A program made the position numbers and the translations under genes. Positions 8,892 to 18,053 of a stretch of 64,000 nt of DNA are shown piece after piece (positions within the stretch are counted from its first letter, which is position 1; each line of letters starts with the position of its first letter). This DNA is from Paenibacillus polymyxa M1 (GTDB lineage Bacteria; Bacillota; Bacilli; Paenibacillales; Paenibacillaceae). The notes beneath the pieces are model-generated. The model did no database searches and was not told the origin of the DNA. It was given only the letters and a program-made list of their open reading frames with translations. The stretch lies in the NCBI RefSeq assembly GCF_000237325.1, contig NC_017542.1:4845001-4909000 (forward strand). The letters run 5' to 3'.

Positions 8892-10349
8892 TTACAGCTG
8901 CGGACGCTGCTTGTGAAATTCAGTATTTTGTTCGAATGCATGCGCTACGCGCAGTACAGAAGACTCGTCAAAGGCTTTCCCGATAATTTGTAGTCCGACT
9001 GGCATTCCATCTGCAAGACCACAAGGAATACTGATCGCCGGCACGCCAGCTAAACTCACCGGAATCGTCAAAATATCGTTCAAATACATCGTCAACGGGT
9101 CGTCCACTTGGGAGCCGATTTTGAAAGCGGTAGTCGGTGCAGTAGGTCCGATAATCACATCATATTGTTCAAATACACGATCAAAATCCTGTTTGATCAG
9201 TGTGCGCACTTTTTGAGCTTTCAAATAATAAGCATCGTAGTACCCGGAGCTGAGTGCATAGGTACCGAGCATAATCCGACGCTTCACCTCAGGACCAAAC
9301 CCTTGCGTACGGGACTGATGGTACAGATCAAGCAGGTTATCTGGATTGTCAGCGCGCACACCATAGCGCACACCGTCAAAGCGGGCCAGATTGGACGATG
9401 CTTCGGATGAAGCCAGCAGGTAGTATGTCGCAACCGCATATTCCGTGTGTGGAAGAGATACCTCTTCCCATACAGCGCCCAATCCTTCCAGTGTTTTCAG
9501 TGCATCAAGCACCTTTTCCTTGACCTGTGGGTCTACGCCTTCACCAAGATACTCTTTAGGTACAGCGATACGAAGACCTTTTACATCTCCGGTTAAAGCG
9601 TTCAAATAATCAGGAATGTCTACCTTCGCAGAGGTGGAGTCCTTCTGGTCATAGCCTGCAATGGCTTGCAGGACATAGGCCGAATCCTGAACATTTTTTG
9701 TAATCGGACCGATTTGGTCTAAAGATGAAGCAAAGGCCACCAGTCCAAAACGGGATACCAGACCATAGGTTGGTTTTAGGCCAACTACGCCGCAATAAGA
9801 AGCGGGCTGGCGAATGGAGCCGCCTGTATCGGAACCGAGCGTGAAATAAGCTTCACCCGCCGCAACAGCTGCAGCCGAGCCGCCACTGGAACCGCCGGGA
9901 ACACGTTCTAAATCCCAAGGGTTACGTGCGGGGAAAAAGCTGGAGTTCTCGTTAGAACCACCCATAGCGAATTCGTCCATGTTCATTTTACCAAGTGTCA
10001 CGGTTTGCGCTGCGCGTAACTTGCCAACCACTGTGGCATCGTAAACGGGATCAAAATTTTTCAAAAACTGACTGCCACATGTTGTGCGTAGCCCTTCCGT
10101 CACGATATTATCCTTAATACCAACCGGCAGGCCAAACAACAATCCTCTTTCCTCTCCGGAAATCAGCTGATCATCCAGCTGACGTGCGGATGCCCGGGCC
10201 TGTTCCTCGTCAACGGTAATATAGGCTCTGATCTTGTCTTCCTGCGCATCAATTGTCTCCAGAGCGTGCCCCACCAGATCACTCACGGAAATTTCCTTTT
10301 GATGCAGCTTGTTATGTATTTCCGGCAATGTGTTATTAAACAAGCTCAA
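8892..10349 (-). CDS. gatA: Asp/Glu-tRNA amidotransferase subunit A
   Basis: 485 residues. The amidase subunit frees ammonia from glutamine for GatB. The TTG start is chosen because GGAGG lies 7 bases before it and the resulting [11 protein letters not shown] matches other GatA N-termini. The amidase-signature triad is seen: Lys in GIKDNI, and the two Ser in [11 protein letters not shown] and [16 protein letters not shown]. Lies between gatC and gatB with short gaps. Confidence 0.97.
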   Translation of the reverse strand: MSLFNNTLPEIHNKLHQKEISVSDLVGHALETIDAQEDKIRAYITVDEEQARASARQLDDQLISGEERGLLFGLPVGIKDNIVTEGLRTTCGSQFLKNFDPVYDATVVGKLRAAQTVTLGKMNMDEFAMGGSNENSSFFPARNPWDLERVPGGSSGGSAAAVAAGEAYFTLGSDTGGSIRQPASYCGVVGLKPTYGLVSRFGLVAFASSLDQIGPITKNVQDSAYVLQAIAGYDQKDSTSAKVDIPDYLNALTGDVKGLRIAVPKEYLGEGVDPQVKEKVLDALKTLEGLGAVWEEVSLPHTEYAVATYYLLASSEASSNLARFDGVRYGVRADNPDNLLDLYHQSRTQGFGPEVKRRIMLGTYALSSGYYDAYYLKAQKVRTLIKQDFDRVFEQYDVIIGPTAPTTAFKIGSQVDDPLTMYLNDILTIPVSLAGVPAISIPCGLADGMPVGLQIIGKAFDESSVLRVAHAFEQNTEFHKQRPQL

Positions 10350-10376
10350 TTTGCATCCTCCTTTCAAATGTGAAAT

Positions 10377-10664
10377 CTATTCCAGAACAGCAGGAACTTT
10401 AAACTGTCCATCTTCTTCTTCAGGTGCATTACGCATCACTTGCTCATGCGTCAAACTTTCGCGAACTTCGTCGTCCCGCATGACATTGCTGACGTGCAGC
10501 ACATGAGTGGTCGGTTTTACCTGCTCCGTATCCAGCTCATTCAGCTTCTCCGCATAATGGAGAATGGCGTTTAATTGCCCTGTCATCGTTTCTTCCTCAT
10601 TCTCGGTCAAATTCAACCGGGACAGCCTGGCTACGTGACGGACATCTTCCTTGGAAATGTTCAT
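10377..10664 (-). CDS. gatC: Asp/Glu-tRNA amidotransferase subunit C
   Basis: 95 residues, the small subunit that wraps round and stabilises GatA. Motifs: VRHVARLSRLNLTE near the N-terminus, LNELDTEQVKPTTH and RDDEV. AGGAGG precedes the ATG. First gene of gatCAB, with a strong promoter 110 bases upstream. Confidence 0.97.
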   Translation of the reverse strand: MNISKEDVRHVARLSRLNLTENEEETMTGQLNAILHYAEKLNELDTEQVKPTTHVLHVSNVMRDDEVRESLTHEQVMRNAPEEEDGQFKVPAVLE

Positions 10665-10772
10665 TCAAAACCCTCCTCATGTATATATAAAAATCCAATA
10701 AGCGACTGGAATCGGATTTTGCAAAATTCTGGTATCAAAAATGTTACACCGAACTTTGAAATAACGTTTTTA

Positions 10773-10801
10773 ATTATAGGATAGAACCCTATACAATTCA
10801 A
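10773..10801 (-). promoter_or_regulatory. Sigma-A promoter of gatCAB
   Basis: Minus strand: -35 TTGAAT (10796-10801), 17-base spacer, -10 TATAAT (10773-10778). Good match at the expected place before gatC. Confidence 0.75.
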
Positions 10802-10862
10802 TCTTTGACGCGGTACAGAAGCAGACTGTACATTAATGAGGTAAATGTTACTAAAAGAATAT

Positions 10863-10884
10863 AAAAAAAGCACCTTTCGGTGCT
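10863..10884 (-). terminator. Hairpin with T run between 10958 gene and gatC
   Basis: On the minus strand GCACC-GAAA-GGTGC is followed by seven T. It is the second of two terminators after the gene ending at 10958. Confidence 0.75.
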
Positions 10885-10932
10885 CTTTCAAGAAAACTAT
10901 AGCAGCTGAAATCGTGCCCATTATATATTGTT

Positions 10933-10956
10933 AAAAAGAGTCGGCAACAGCCGATT
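10933..10956 (-). terminator. Terminator directly after the 10958 gene
   Basis: On the minus strand TCGGC-TGTT-GCCGA then CTCTTTTT, starting two bases after the stop codon. Confidence 0.65.
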
Positions 10957-10957
10957 C

Positions 10958-11320
10958 TTATATCCAAGCACGCAAATTAACTTGTTTGATAAAATCAGCC
11001 TGTGACAACAATTCTGCCGCGGTTTCTTCTTCCTCAGTCTCTACTGAATCATGACCACCATTCATCACATGTCTGAACAGCTTCTCATTATGAGTAGCAA
11101 GGGCGTAATCTATCAGCGCTTCACGCTCAATCCGCTCGGCTTCCAGCTTGAGAATACTTTCTTCCAGCTCGATGTCTCCGGATGGTACGAAAAAATTGCG
11201 ATTCACCTTCGGTACGCGAATGACATAGTCAAAAGCATTGTCCGCATTACGGTCGTAAGCAATGATATAACCATGTTCGCCCACAGGAAGATTCTGCTCA
11301 AAAGCATCCGCGACGATCAT
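10958..11320 (-). CDS. Conserved hypothetical protein, 120 residues
   Basis: Not recognised with certainty. The start is the ATG with AGGAG 8 bases upstream; another in-frame ATG is 8 codons earlier. The N-terminal half (VGEHGYIIAYDRNADNAFDYVIRVP) looks like a small beta-barrel of the kind seen in short ATPase-associated or SH3-like proteins. The second half is helical and acidic, with many Glu. No signal peptide. Two terminators follow, so it is the last gene of its transcript. Confidence 0.7.
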   Translation of the reverse strand: MIVADAFEQNLPVGEHGYIIAYDRNADNAFDYVIRVPKVNRNFFVPSGDIELEESILKLEAERIEREALIDYALATHNEKLFRHVMNGGHDSVETEEEETAAELLSQADFIKQVNLRAWI

Positions 11321-11424
11321 AATTCTAGCTCCTAAATGATGCATCGTTAGCCCCCCCGTTTGTCTGAACTTATCTGCTAAGTCTACTAAAAAAAAGGTAG
11401 CTTGTCTATATCATCTATGTATCT

Positions 11425-11634
11425 TCATAATCGATCGTCTCCACGTCCAAATCTATGCTCGTTAAGCCGTATATGCCAGTTTTGCGTAAGGGTTCCGCCC
11501 CGCCGTTTTACCTTTTTCCAAGTTATGATCTTCGGTTCGGAACCTACCACAACATCTTCAATATCTACTATTTCGGAAAGACGGAAACTGCCTTCGTTCT
11601 CACGTTGTACACCATATATATGTTTTCTTTTCAT
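11425..11634 (-). CDS. Small hypothetical protein, 69 residues, basic
   Basis: Starts at the ATG with GGGGGAG 5 bases upstream. Lys/Arg-rich, no membrane segment, with a central VVVGSEPKIITWKKVKRR stretch. I do not recognise it. The strong ribosome site is the main support. It may be cotranscribed with the gene ending at 10958, 104 bases downstream. Confidence 0.55.
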   Translation of the reverse strand: MKRKHIYGVQRENEGSFRLSEIVDIEDVVVGSEPKIITWKKVKRRGGTLTQNWHIRLNEHRFGRGDDRL

Positions 11635-11818
11635 TCTTGCTCCCCCTTGTGATCTGATGGCCTCATGCCTCTTTATCCTCTTAATGGGCAAAAAAAAGAA
11701 CGCAAACCGGGATTCATCCACAGCTTGCGTGCTTCGCGAGTTTAGTATGTAACTTTAATAAATTTATGTTAACAAAAATAAAAACCTTTGTCTATACATA
11801 ATTTATATTTTGTTGTCG

Positions 11819-11860
11819 AATTGAGGCAAAACCTGTCACTTCTTTGATTTTGCCTCAATT
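11819..11860 (-). terminator. 13-bp perfect inverted repeat after the MBL gene
   Basis: AATTGAGGCAAAA (11819-11831) and TTTTGCCTCAATT (11848-11860) form a perfect hairpin 19 bases past the stop of the MBL hydrolase. There is no clean T run outside the stem, so termination is inferred from position. Confidence 0.5.
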
Positions 11861-11878
11861 AATTAACGTTTATCAAAT

Positions 11879-12508
11879 TTACCGAATATACGGATTGTTA
11901 GCTTTCTCATAACCAATGGATGTTTTGGGTCCGTGACCAGGATAAACTGTAACGTCATCTCCAAGCGGAAACAACTTATTCTGAATGGAATCATACAAGT
12001 CGCGTTCCCGACCACCAGTCAGATCTGTGCGTCCGACGCCCTGACGGAATAGCACATCCCCCGAGAAAAGATCTTTGCCACACAAGAAGCTAACACTTCC
12101 GGGTGAATGCCCCGGTGTATGGAGCACCTTGAACGTGTGTCCGATTAGTTTTAATTGCTGACCTTCCGCCAAATCATATTCGGCAGGTCCTGTCGAGATC
12201 GGTGGAGATGCCTCTGGCCACATCAGGGAGCCATTCAGCTTAGGAGATGTGAGCCAGTCTTGCTCCAAAGCGTGCAGATACACCGGGCATCCTTTCGCAT
12301 TGCGAATCTCCTCCACCCCTCCAATATGATCAAAATGGGCATGAGTCAGCAGAATAGCTTCAATGGTTAGAGACTCAATCGCTCTCAGCAAAGGACCCGG
12401 ATTCATTCCTGGATCAATAATAACGGCGCGCTGTGGATCATCCCCTTGAAGCAAATAAGCATTTGTTTGAAGTGGACCCAGATTAAAGCTGCGAATTGAT
12501 AAGGTCAT
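11879..12508 (-). CDS. MBL-fold hydrolase, YqgX/glyoxalase II type
   Basis: 209 residues. A metallo-beta-lactamase fold with the zinc motif LLTHAHFDHIGG (HxHxDH), the second-shell LHTPGHSPGSV, the bridging Asp in LFSGDVLF and the last His in VYPGHGP. This is the layout of YqgX-like small glyoxalase II relatives, which hydrolyse thioesters such as S-lactoylglutathione or bacillithiol analogues. Substrate is inferred. Last gene of a three-gene run (DedA, thioredoxin-like, MBL): its ATG lies only 3 bases past the previous stop. Confidence 0.88.
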   Translation of the reverse strand: MTLSIRSFNLGPLQTNAYLLQGDDPQRAVIIDPGMNPGPLLRAIESLTIEAILLTHAHFDHIGGVEEIRNAKGCPVYLHALEQDWLTSPKLNGSLMWPEASPPISTGPAEYDLAEGQQLKLIGHTFKVLHTPGHSPGSVSFLCGKDLFSGDVLFRQGVGRTDLTGGRERDLYDSIQNKLFPLGDDVTVYPGHGPKTSIGYEKANNPYIR

Positions 12509-12511
12509 AAG

Positions 12512-13081
12512 TTAAAATCCCGAGATCAGCTCGCGTAATTCCTGAACAATCACAGGATGGACCTCGGTTCCCTCCCCATATTTTTCAGCCATTTCTTTGC
12601 GAGCTACTGCAATTTTTTCTTGATAGTCATCGGCTTCCCGATCTGGATTTTCACGTTTGAATTCGATCATAATTTGTTGGACATGTGCAGGGCGTGGTCC
12701 CCAGTGGCCAAGTACATGACCTCCTGTATCCGCAAAAATCACAATCGGCACAGCACGTCCGCCCATTGTCAGGAAGTCGTCCATCAGCGCCTGATGATTT
12801 TCTAGAATCAATACTTCGGTTGGAATACCGCTATTCTCCAGCGCGCGGAACACAACTGGCACATTGCGTACGACATCCCCACACCAGTCGGCAGCCAAAA
12901 TAAGCACACGCAGATCATCACGATGGTTCAGGCTTTCAAAAAACTCCCGATCCTCTTCGCTGCTCCACACAAACTGATCGTATCCAGAGCGGAAGGCTTC
13001 TTTGTTCTTTTCCATGCCCTCCATAAATTGTTCAGGACTCAAGCCCTTGCCGAAATATTGCGATACGTTAGTACGGCTCAT
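12512..13081 (-). CDS. Thioredoxin-fold family protein
   Basis: 189 residues from the ATG with AGGAAG 8 bases upstream. The strand-helix pattern LRVLILAADWCGDVVRNVP ... GGRAVPIVIFAD with a cis-Pro marks a thioredoxin fold (thioredoxin_9 group). The active-site equivalent is WCGDV with one Cys, so it lacks the redox CxxC pair and is unlikely to be a classical disulfide reductase. The ATG follows the DedA stop after one base, which suggests translational coupling. Confidence 0.8.
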   Translation of the reverse strand: MSRTNVSQYFGKGLSPEQFMEGMEKNKEAFRSGYDQFVWSSEEDREFFESLNHRDDLRVLILAADWCGDVVRNVPVVFRALENSGIPTEVLILENHQALMDDFLTMGGRAVPIVIFADTGGHVLGHWGPRPAHVQQIMIEFKRENPDREADDYQEKIAVARKEMAEKYGEGTEVHPVIVQELRELISGF

Positions 13082-13082
13082 G

Positions 13083-13697
13083 TTATACACTTCCTTTTTT
13101 GTTTTTGGCTACAATCCATTTGATAACAAAATAAATGATCAAGAGCGCAAGAGCAACCAGCAAAATGGGTTTGATATAAGGTGCCGCCACTTCGTCAATT
13201 TGCTCCCACTTGTCTCCCAGCAGCATACCTAAATATATAAACAAAACAGACCAAGGTATAATCGCTAGCGTCGTCAAAATAATAAAGCGCCATACGTTCA
13301 TTCGAGCCAACCCGGCAGGGATTGAGATCGCGTGACGAACAACAGGGATAAAGCGAGCTGTAAAAATGACCCCTGTGCCATATTTATTGAACCAGGCTTC
13401 AGCGTGGTCAACATGACTTTTTTTGATGAGTATGTATTTACCATACTTATCTAATACGGGTCTGCCGCCATAGCGTCCGATCCAGTAAATAAACAGCTGG
13501 GCCAGCACCCCGCCAATCGTTCCAAACACGACTGCGCCAAAAAAATTAATATGACCCGAGGACACTAAAAAACCGCCATAAGCGAGGACAATTTCACTTG
13601 GAATGACCTCCACCATCAAGCCTAGCATAATACCAAAATACCCAAGACTGCGAATGATCTCAAACAAATAATTAATGATACTAGATATATGGTCCAT
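13083..13697 (-). CDS. DedA family membrane protein
   Basis: 204 residues. DedA/SNARE-associated proteins act as membrane lipid carriers; some members flip undecaprenyl phosphate or phosphatidylethanolamine. Family marks: EVIPSEIVLAYGG, GGVLAQLFIYWIGRYGG and FTARFIPVVRHAISIPAG (the conserved F/xRxxPxxR and G). Four to five hydrophobic segments and a Lys-rich C-terminus. First gene of a tight three-gene operon. Confidence 0.9.
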   Translation of the reverse strand: MDHISSIINYLFEIIRSLGYFGIMLGLMVEVIPSEIVLAYGGFLVSSGHINFFGAVVFGTIGGVLAQLFIYWIGRYGGRPVLDKYGKYILIKKSHVDHAEAWFNKYGTGVIFTARFIPVVRHAISIPAGLARMNVWRFIILTTLAIIPWSVLFIYLGMLLGDKWEQIDEVAAPYIKPILLVALALLIIYFVIKWIVAKNKKGSV

Positions 13698-13842
13698 TTT
13701 TCCTTCCCACTCCCTGCCTGTTTCTCTATTTTCATTAGTGTATCACAGCGGCAGAACAAGTCGCCACTTCGCTCCATTAGGGCGGTCAGTGACCCCAGCT
13801 CCTGTGCCCGCATAAGTTGTGAGAGAGAGGAGGGGGTACAAT

Positions 13843-14166
13843 ATGCCTCCCGGCAAATTCCCCAAACATGACAATCCACAATCCCGTTTACCCACGGCTC
13901 GTGGTATCCGCCGCGCATGCAGCAAAGAGCTGTACCGAACCTGCAAACGTCTGCCTGTTCACATTGCTCCTGATCTGGTCAAGCAGGGCGAGGAGCTATA
14001 TTGCCGCAAGGTCGTCGGCCACCTCATCTGGATTGCGGAAAACCATAGTAATCGCAAACTACTGTGCGACTGGTGGGACGAAGATGTCAGCGAGGAGCTC
14101 GCGGCATTGTGGAAGGTGGACCGTGATGTCTTGTGCACCGCTTTTAGAAGTGCCTATGGCGGGTAG
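13843..14166 (+). CDS. Conserved hypothetical protein, 107 residues
   Basis: Starts at the ATG preceded by GAGGAGGGGG. Basic at the N-terminus (PPGKFPKHDNPQSRLPTARG), then a helical body with three cysteines and a WW pair (LLCDWWDED). No membrane segment. I do not recognise a family. It stands alone on the plus strand between the divergent DedA operon and a bidirectional terminator. Confidence 0.65.
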   Translation: MPPGKFPKHDNPQSRLPTARGIRRACSKELYRTCKRLPVHIAPDLVKQGEELYCRKVVGHLIWIAENHSNRKLLCDWWDEDVSEELAALWKVDRDVLCTAFRSAYGG

Positions 14167-14203
14167 ATGTTTGCGTACAGCAACCATGAACTGTAAACTA
14201 CAA

Positions 14204-14237
14204 AAAAGTGGAGCCACCCTGCAGTGGCTCCACTTTT
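14204..14237. terminator. Bidirectional terminator
   Basis: AAAAGTGGAGCCAC (14204-14217) pairs perfectly with GTGGCTCCACTTTT (14224-14237), giving T runs on both strands. It separates two convergent genes. Confidence 0.9.
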
Positions 14238-14246
14238 GCTATATTC

Positions 14247-15446
14247 TTAGCTGTGTGTCTGCTGCTGTCCCGCCCCTTCGGGAAGCAAATCCGCACAGGC
14301 ACGTTCCAAATAAGGATCAGCATGTATAAAATCCCGAAATGCTGTATACTCACGCCACAGAACGGACCGTTCTCCCGCTTGGCCTTTGACAGCACGAATC
14401 AGAATATTTTTAGGCGTATGCTCCATGTCGATAAATTCCAAGAGCTGTGTCCGATACCCCATCATATCCAGCAGCTTGGCCCGGATTCCATCCGTTGCCA
14501 GTGCAGAAAAACGCTCTTTTAAAATGCCATGGGAGAGCAAAGGCTCCAATACCGGATTTTCCAGTTGGCTAAACAACTCATGCTGGCAGCACGGAACTGA
14601 TAAAATGACAGACGCTCCCCAGCGGACAGCCTTTTCCAGCGCTGCATCTGTTGCCGTATCGCATGCATGCAAGGTAACGACCATATCCACCTGCTCCAGT
14701 TCATTGTAGTCTGCGATATCTCCGACCAGAAACTCCAACTGTCGATATTGCAGCTTTTGAGCCAGAAGATTACAGGTTTCAATGACATCTGCCTTCAAGT
14801 CCAAACCGACAATCTGCAAAGGTCGTTTTTGCTGTACTGCCAAATAATGATATAAGGCAAAGGTCAAATACGACTTGCCGCAGCCAAAATCTACAATCGT
14901 CAATGGGCGGCCTACCGGAAGGCTGGGCAATACATCCTGCACCATTTCGAGAAAACGGTTGATTTGACGGAATTTATCGTATTTGCGGGCCAGTACCTTA
15001 CCGTCCTCATTCATAATCCCCAGCTCAATCAGGAAAGGAATACGCTCTCCTTCCTCAAGCACATATTGCTTTTTGCGATTATGAGACAGATCGGCTTTAC
15101 TTTTGCTCGGTGACTTTGTCAGAATGGATACTTTATATTTTTTACTGATTAGCACCTGGTAGTCTGCATCCTTGGCACATAGAAGCCCTTGGCGGAATGT
15201 GTCCTCAAACAAGGCAGTCATGCGCTCATTAGCTTCGTCAGGGGTCAGATTTTCATGAATGACTTTGTTGCTGTAATGAAAGGCAAACTGGTAATGCAGT
15301 TTGTTTTTCAATTCCACAGGTTTGATTTGTACTTTAGTAAAAGAAGCATCCTCACGTTTGCGCAGCTGACTCAGCGTTGCTGTTATGAGGGATCCTCCCG
15401 TGGTCAATTGGTATACAAGTTCGCGCAGTGAATCCAAAAGGTACAT
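14247..15446 (-). CDS. SAM-dependent methyltransferase
   Basis: 399 residues. A class I Rossmann methyltransferase of the Methyltransf_32-like kind: SAM motif I is IVDFGCGKSYLTFALY, motif II LQIVGLDLKADVIE, and the catalytic-loop region reads SVPCCQHEL. The first 150 residues form an extra domain of strands and Lys-rich helices, which suggests a nucleic-acid or ribosomal target. The start is taken as the ATG one base past the upstream TGA; another ATG overlaps that gene by 14 bases (15461). Coupled to the gene before it. Confidence 0.82.
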   Translation of the reverse strand: MYLLDSLRELVYQLTTGGSLITATLSQLRKREDASFTKVQIKPVELKNKLHYQFAFHYSNKVIHENLTPDEANERMTALFEDTFRQGLLCAKDADYQVLISKKYKVSILTKSPSKSKADLSHNRKKQYVLEEGERIPFLIELGIMNEDGKVLARKYDKFRQINRFLEMVQDVLPSLPVGRPLTIVDFGCGKSYLTFALYHYLAVQQKRPLQIVGLDLKADVIETCNLLAQKLQYRQLEFLVGDIADYNELEQVDMVVTLHACDTATDAALEKAVRWGASVILSVPCCQHELFSQLENPVLEPLLSHGILKERFSALATDGIRAKLLDMMGYRTQLLEFIDMEHTPKNILIRAVKGQAGERSVLWREYTAFRDFIHADPYLERACADLLPEGAGQQQTHS

Positions 15447-15447
15447 C

Positions 15448-16104
15448 TCACTTTCTTTCATGTAATTGGGTGATCTCGGACAAACCCTCGATGATTTCCT
15501 GGCGTGAAATTCCACCCCGTTCTAGCTCTGCATCGGTCTTATCCAGTAACTGACTGTAAAATGTCTCTGCTTCTGATCTCAGCTCCGGCTGCTCCCATGC
15601 CAATCCAAACCAGACATCTGCGGCTTGGTCCAGCCTGTTTTCCCGCTCATAATGAACAGCTAACAGCTTGCTGGTTTCCGGAGAGAGTTCATATTCATGA
15701 AGCAGTTTTACGATACACGCTATTCGTTCAGGCAGGACCTGTAGATCACGAGTCGCGCCATTCAGATCGCTGTACAAATATAAATGAAGAGATTTCATTA
15801 AAATTCGTATGCCCTCGTCTAATCTGCTGGTCTCCATGTATATAACAGCTTCTTCTTCCAGAATGCGAGCCACTTGCTGAAGCTCATCCGCTTCCATCCC
15901 AGGGCCCATTCGGAAAAGCTCAATAATTTGTTCCGGCGGCAATCGTCTGAGCAAATCTGAACGAAGGCGAAACTGCTTGTTAAGTAGTTCATCTAGTTGT
16001 TTTAGCGCTTCAACGTGTTTATTTTCACGCCTCAGACCGAGCACCGATGCCACTGCTGATGTCAATTCTTCCATCATGCTAAGCAAATAATCTTTTCTAA
16101 GCAA
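15448..16104 (-). CDS. Helical (TPR-like) hypothetical protein, DUF6483-like
   Basis: 218 residues, TTG start with GGAAGG 7 bases upstream. All-helical and rich in Leu, Glu and Arg, with a likely helix-repeat layout. It resembles the DUF6483 group found in Bacillales, but that is from memory and tentative. The coding end abuts the methyltransferase gene, so the two are an operon and may work together. Confidence 0.65.
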   Translation of the reverse strand: MLRKDYLLSMMEELTSAVASVLGLRRENKHVEALKQLDELLNKQFRLRSDLLRRLPPEQIIELFRMGPGMEADELQQVARILEEEAVIYMETSRLDEGIRILMKSLHLYLYSDLNGATRDLQVLPERIACIVKLLHEYELSPETSKLLAVHYERENRLDQAADVWFGLAWEQPELRSEAETFYSQLLDKTDAELERGGISRQEIIEGLSEITQLHERK

Positions 16105-16503
16105 GCCGTTCCCTTCCTTTCATCCTGATGCCTAGAGACCCAGCAACCCTGTCCCTTCTGATTGTAAGACATCCTTGTCTAAAAGCCAAATGCCGCCGAC
16201 ATGGCGTAAACTCATTTAGCACAATTACAAATCATTTATAGCATCAATGATCCGGCACTCAGAAAATCACGTACAACACGTAACATTCGGGTAGCACAGT
16301 GTTTTATAGCCGATCATGTGACCAACTTCAAATACAAGTATTCAAAAATTTGATATTGATTCTCCGTTAGTCTCATGTTATTTTTGTTTCATACGAAACA
16401 AAAATAATCTTTTTAACATATTGATTCGCGAAATAAAATATAATATTTATTTTCTCTAGAAACAAAATCATGAGTTAATATTTTACGGGAAGGATGTTGA
16501 AGT
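16105..16503. other. Divergent intergenic region, no gene seen
   Basis: About 400 bases between divergent genes. The right part (16360-16500) is AT-rich and should hold the plus-strand promoter, with GGAAGG before the ATG at 16504. The left part contains imperfect GC-rich pairing (GGGAC...GTCTC on the minus strand) that matches no riboswitch I know. Confidence 0.5.
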
Positions 16504-17070
16504 ATGGGAAAACAATTTAGTTCGATACTACCGGAATATCAGGAGTTCATACAGCGGCAGCATATTTTCTTTGTAGGATCAGCACCTGTATCTAAGACGG
16601 GGCATGTGAATATTTCCCCCAAGGGCTACGATTCTTTTTGTATATTGTCAGATCACAAGGTAGCCTATCTCGACTTGTCGGGAAGTGGCAACGAGACAAG
16701 TGCGCACATTATAGAGAACGGACGGGTAACCATCATGTTCTGTGCATTTGAAGGCGAGCCCTGTGTATTAAGGCTCTTTGGTACTGGCACAGTCGTGTTG
16801 CCCAATACAAAGCGTTGGAATGAGCTCTATCCTCTCTTCAATCCACTGCCTGGGGCAAGACAAATCATTGTTGTTGATGTTCATATGGTGCAACATTCAT
16901 GTGGTTTTGCAGTTCCCTTCATGACTTACACGAGCGAACGGGAAAAGCTGAAGGACGTGGCGATTCAGATGGGCGAAGAAGCACTTAAAAAGTATGCATA
17001 CGAGAAGAATTTAGAGAGTATTGACGGTTTGCCGACGGCGTTTGCCTTGAACAAAAACAATATGACTTAG
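16504..17070 (+). CDS. Pyridoxamine 5'-phosphate oxidase family protein
   Basis: 188 residues. The split beta-barrel FMN/F420-binding fold is suggested by HIFFVGSAPVSKTGHVNISPKG, VAYLDLSGSGNETSAHI and RVTIMFCAFEG..LRLFGTGTV. Members are flavin reductases or oxidases of unknown substrate; this one resembles the group annotated as pyridoxamine 5'-phosphate oxidase related. GGAAGG precedes the start. Monocistronic. Confidence 0.85.
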   Translation: MGKQFSSILPEYQEFIQRQHIFFVGSAPVSKTGHVNISPKGYDSFCILSDHKVAYLDLSGSGNETSAHIIENGRVTIMFCAFEGEPCVLRLFGTGTVVLPNTKRWNELYPLFNPLPGARQIIVVDVHMVQHSCGFAVPFMTYTSEREKLKDVAIQMGEEALKKYAYEKNLESIDGLPTAFALNKNNMT

Positions 17071-17108
17071 GCATTTTGCACATTAACCAATAGGAAGCAA
17101 CAAGTCAG

Positions 17109-17152
17109 CAAAAAACCGGATCCCCTCTAATACCACATCAGAAGGTTCCGGT
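17109..17152 (-). terminator. Terminator after the alpha/beta hydrolase
   Basis: On the minus strand ACCGGA (17147-17152) pairs with TCCGGT (17115-17120), followed by TTTTTTG. The loop is long but the T run is clear. Confidence 0.55.
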
Positions 17153-17170
17153 ATCTAGACTTACCTTACT

Positions 17171-17965
17171 CTACTTTTTCAAGTTCTGGTCTAAAAATGA
17201 CAAGATGGCATTCGCTAATAACTGCGGTGCTTCGATCAAGCTCATGTGTCCAGACTGCGGTAGAGTAACCTGGGTTACCCCGGTTCGATCTGTTGTAAAC
17301 GTCCGTGCTGGAGGAACCGCCTGATCCTGCTCCCCTGCTACTAAAAGAGCTGGCAATGCAGAAGCTGACAGCACATCCCGACGGTCCGGGCGCTCGCGCA
17401 TAGCCAGTGATGCTCCTACGGCTCCTTGAGGAGGTGTTTTGTAGCCAATTTCTTTGACTTTGAGTAGTTGGTTCGGCATCGACTCCACATGTTCAGGAGC
17501 AAACAATCCTGGTACGAGTCCATCTACAAAGGTTGTAATCCCTTCCGTTTGAATGGTGGATACAGCCTTGTTCCGCTTTTCTTTACCTTCGTCCGTATCT
17601 GCATAAGCCGTCGAATGAATCAGTCCAAAGGCTGTCAGACGCTCTGCATGTCTCTGTACCGCGGAAAGGGCCAAGTAGCCTCCTAGGGAGTGGCCAAACC
17701 ATGCAGCCTGAGGAATGTCCAACTGTTCCTGAAGTTTAAGCACATCGTCTGCCATTTGATCAATCGTATAGGCTCCGAGTGGAGCATCGCTGCGTCCGTG
17801 TCCACGCAAGTCTGGAACAATACAACGATAGCTTGGGGATAGCAAGGGAACAACCTCATCCCAATAGGAGGAGCTTCCGCAAAATCCGTGCAATAGAATG
17901 ATCGGATCTCCTTTTCCTTGTTCGGCATAGCAGATCGTCGTTCCTTCGCATAATACCTTTTCCAT
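17171..17965 (-). CDS. Alpha/beta hydrolase
   Basis: 264 residues. Oxyanion-loop motif LLHGFCGSSSYW, nucleophile elbow GHSLGGYLAL (Ser), acid in VAGEQDQAVP and catalytic His in LPQSGHMSLIEAP. This is the layout of 3-oxoadipate enol-lactonase-like esterases; the substrate is unknown. AGGAAGG precedes the ATG. It does not look like RsbQ, the hydrolase of B. subtilis energy-stress signalling. Confidence 0.9.
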   Translation of the reverse strand: MEKVLCEGTTICYAEQGKGDPIILLHGFCGSSSYWDEVVPLLSPSYRCIVPDLRGHGRSDAPLGAYTIDQMADDVLKLQEQLDIPQAAWFGHSLGGYLALSAVQRHAERLTAFGLIHSTAYADTDEGKEKRNKAVSTIQTEGITTFVDGLVPGLFAPEHVESMPNQLLKVKEIGYKTPPQGAVGASLAMRERPDRRDVLSASALPALLVAGEQDQAVPPARTFTTDRTGVTQVTLPQSGHMSLIEAPQLLANAILSFLDQNLKK

Positions 17966-18053
17966 GTGGAACCCTTCCTTCTCTGTATATAATCTATTCG
18001 TTCTGAATATATTAGTAAGTAGAACATGCTGATGTATATTATTAAGCAGACCA

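Noticed and set aside
16105..16200. SAM or other riboswitch in the leader of the DUF6483-like gene
   Set aside because: A GGGTTGC block recalled riboswitch cores, but the other conserved blocks are missing.
17171..17965. Alpha/beta hydrolase as RsbQ, the energy-stress partner of SigB
   Set aside because: The motifs fit enol-lactonase-type esterases, not RsbQ; it is 5 kb from sigB and no RsbP (PAS-PP2C) is present.
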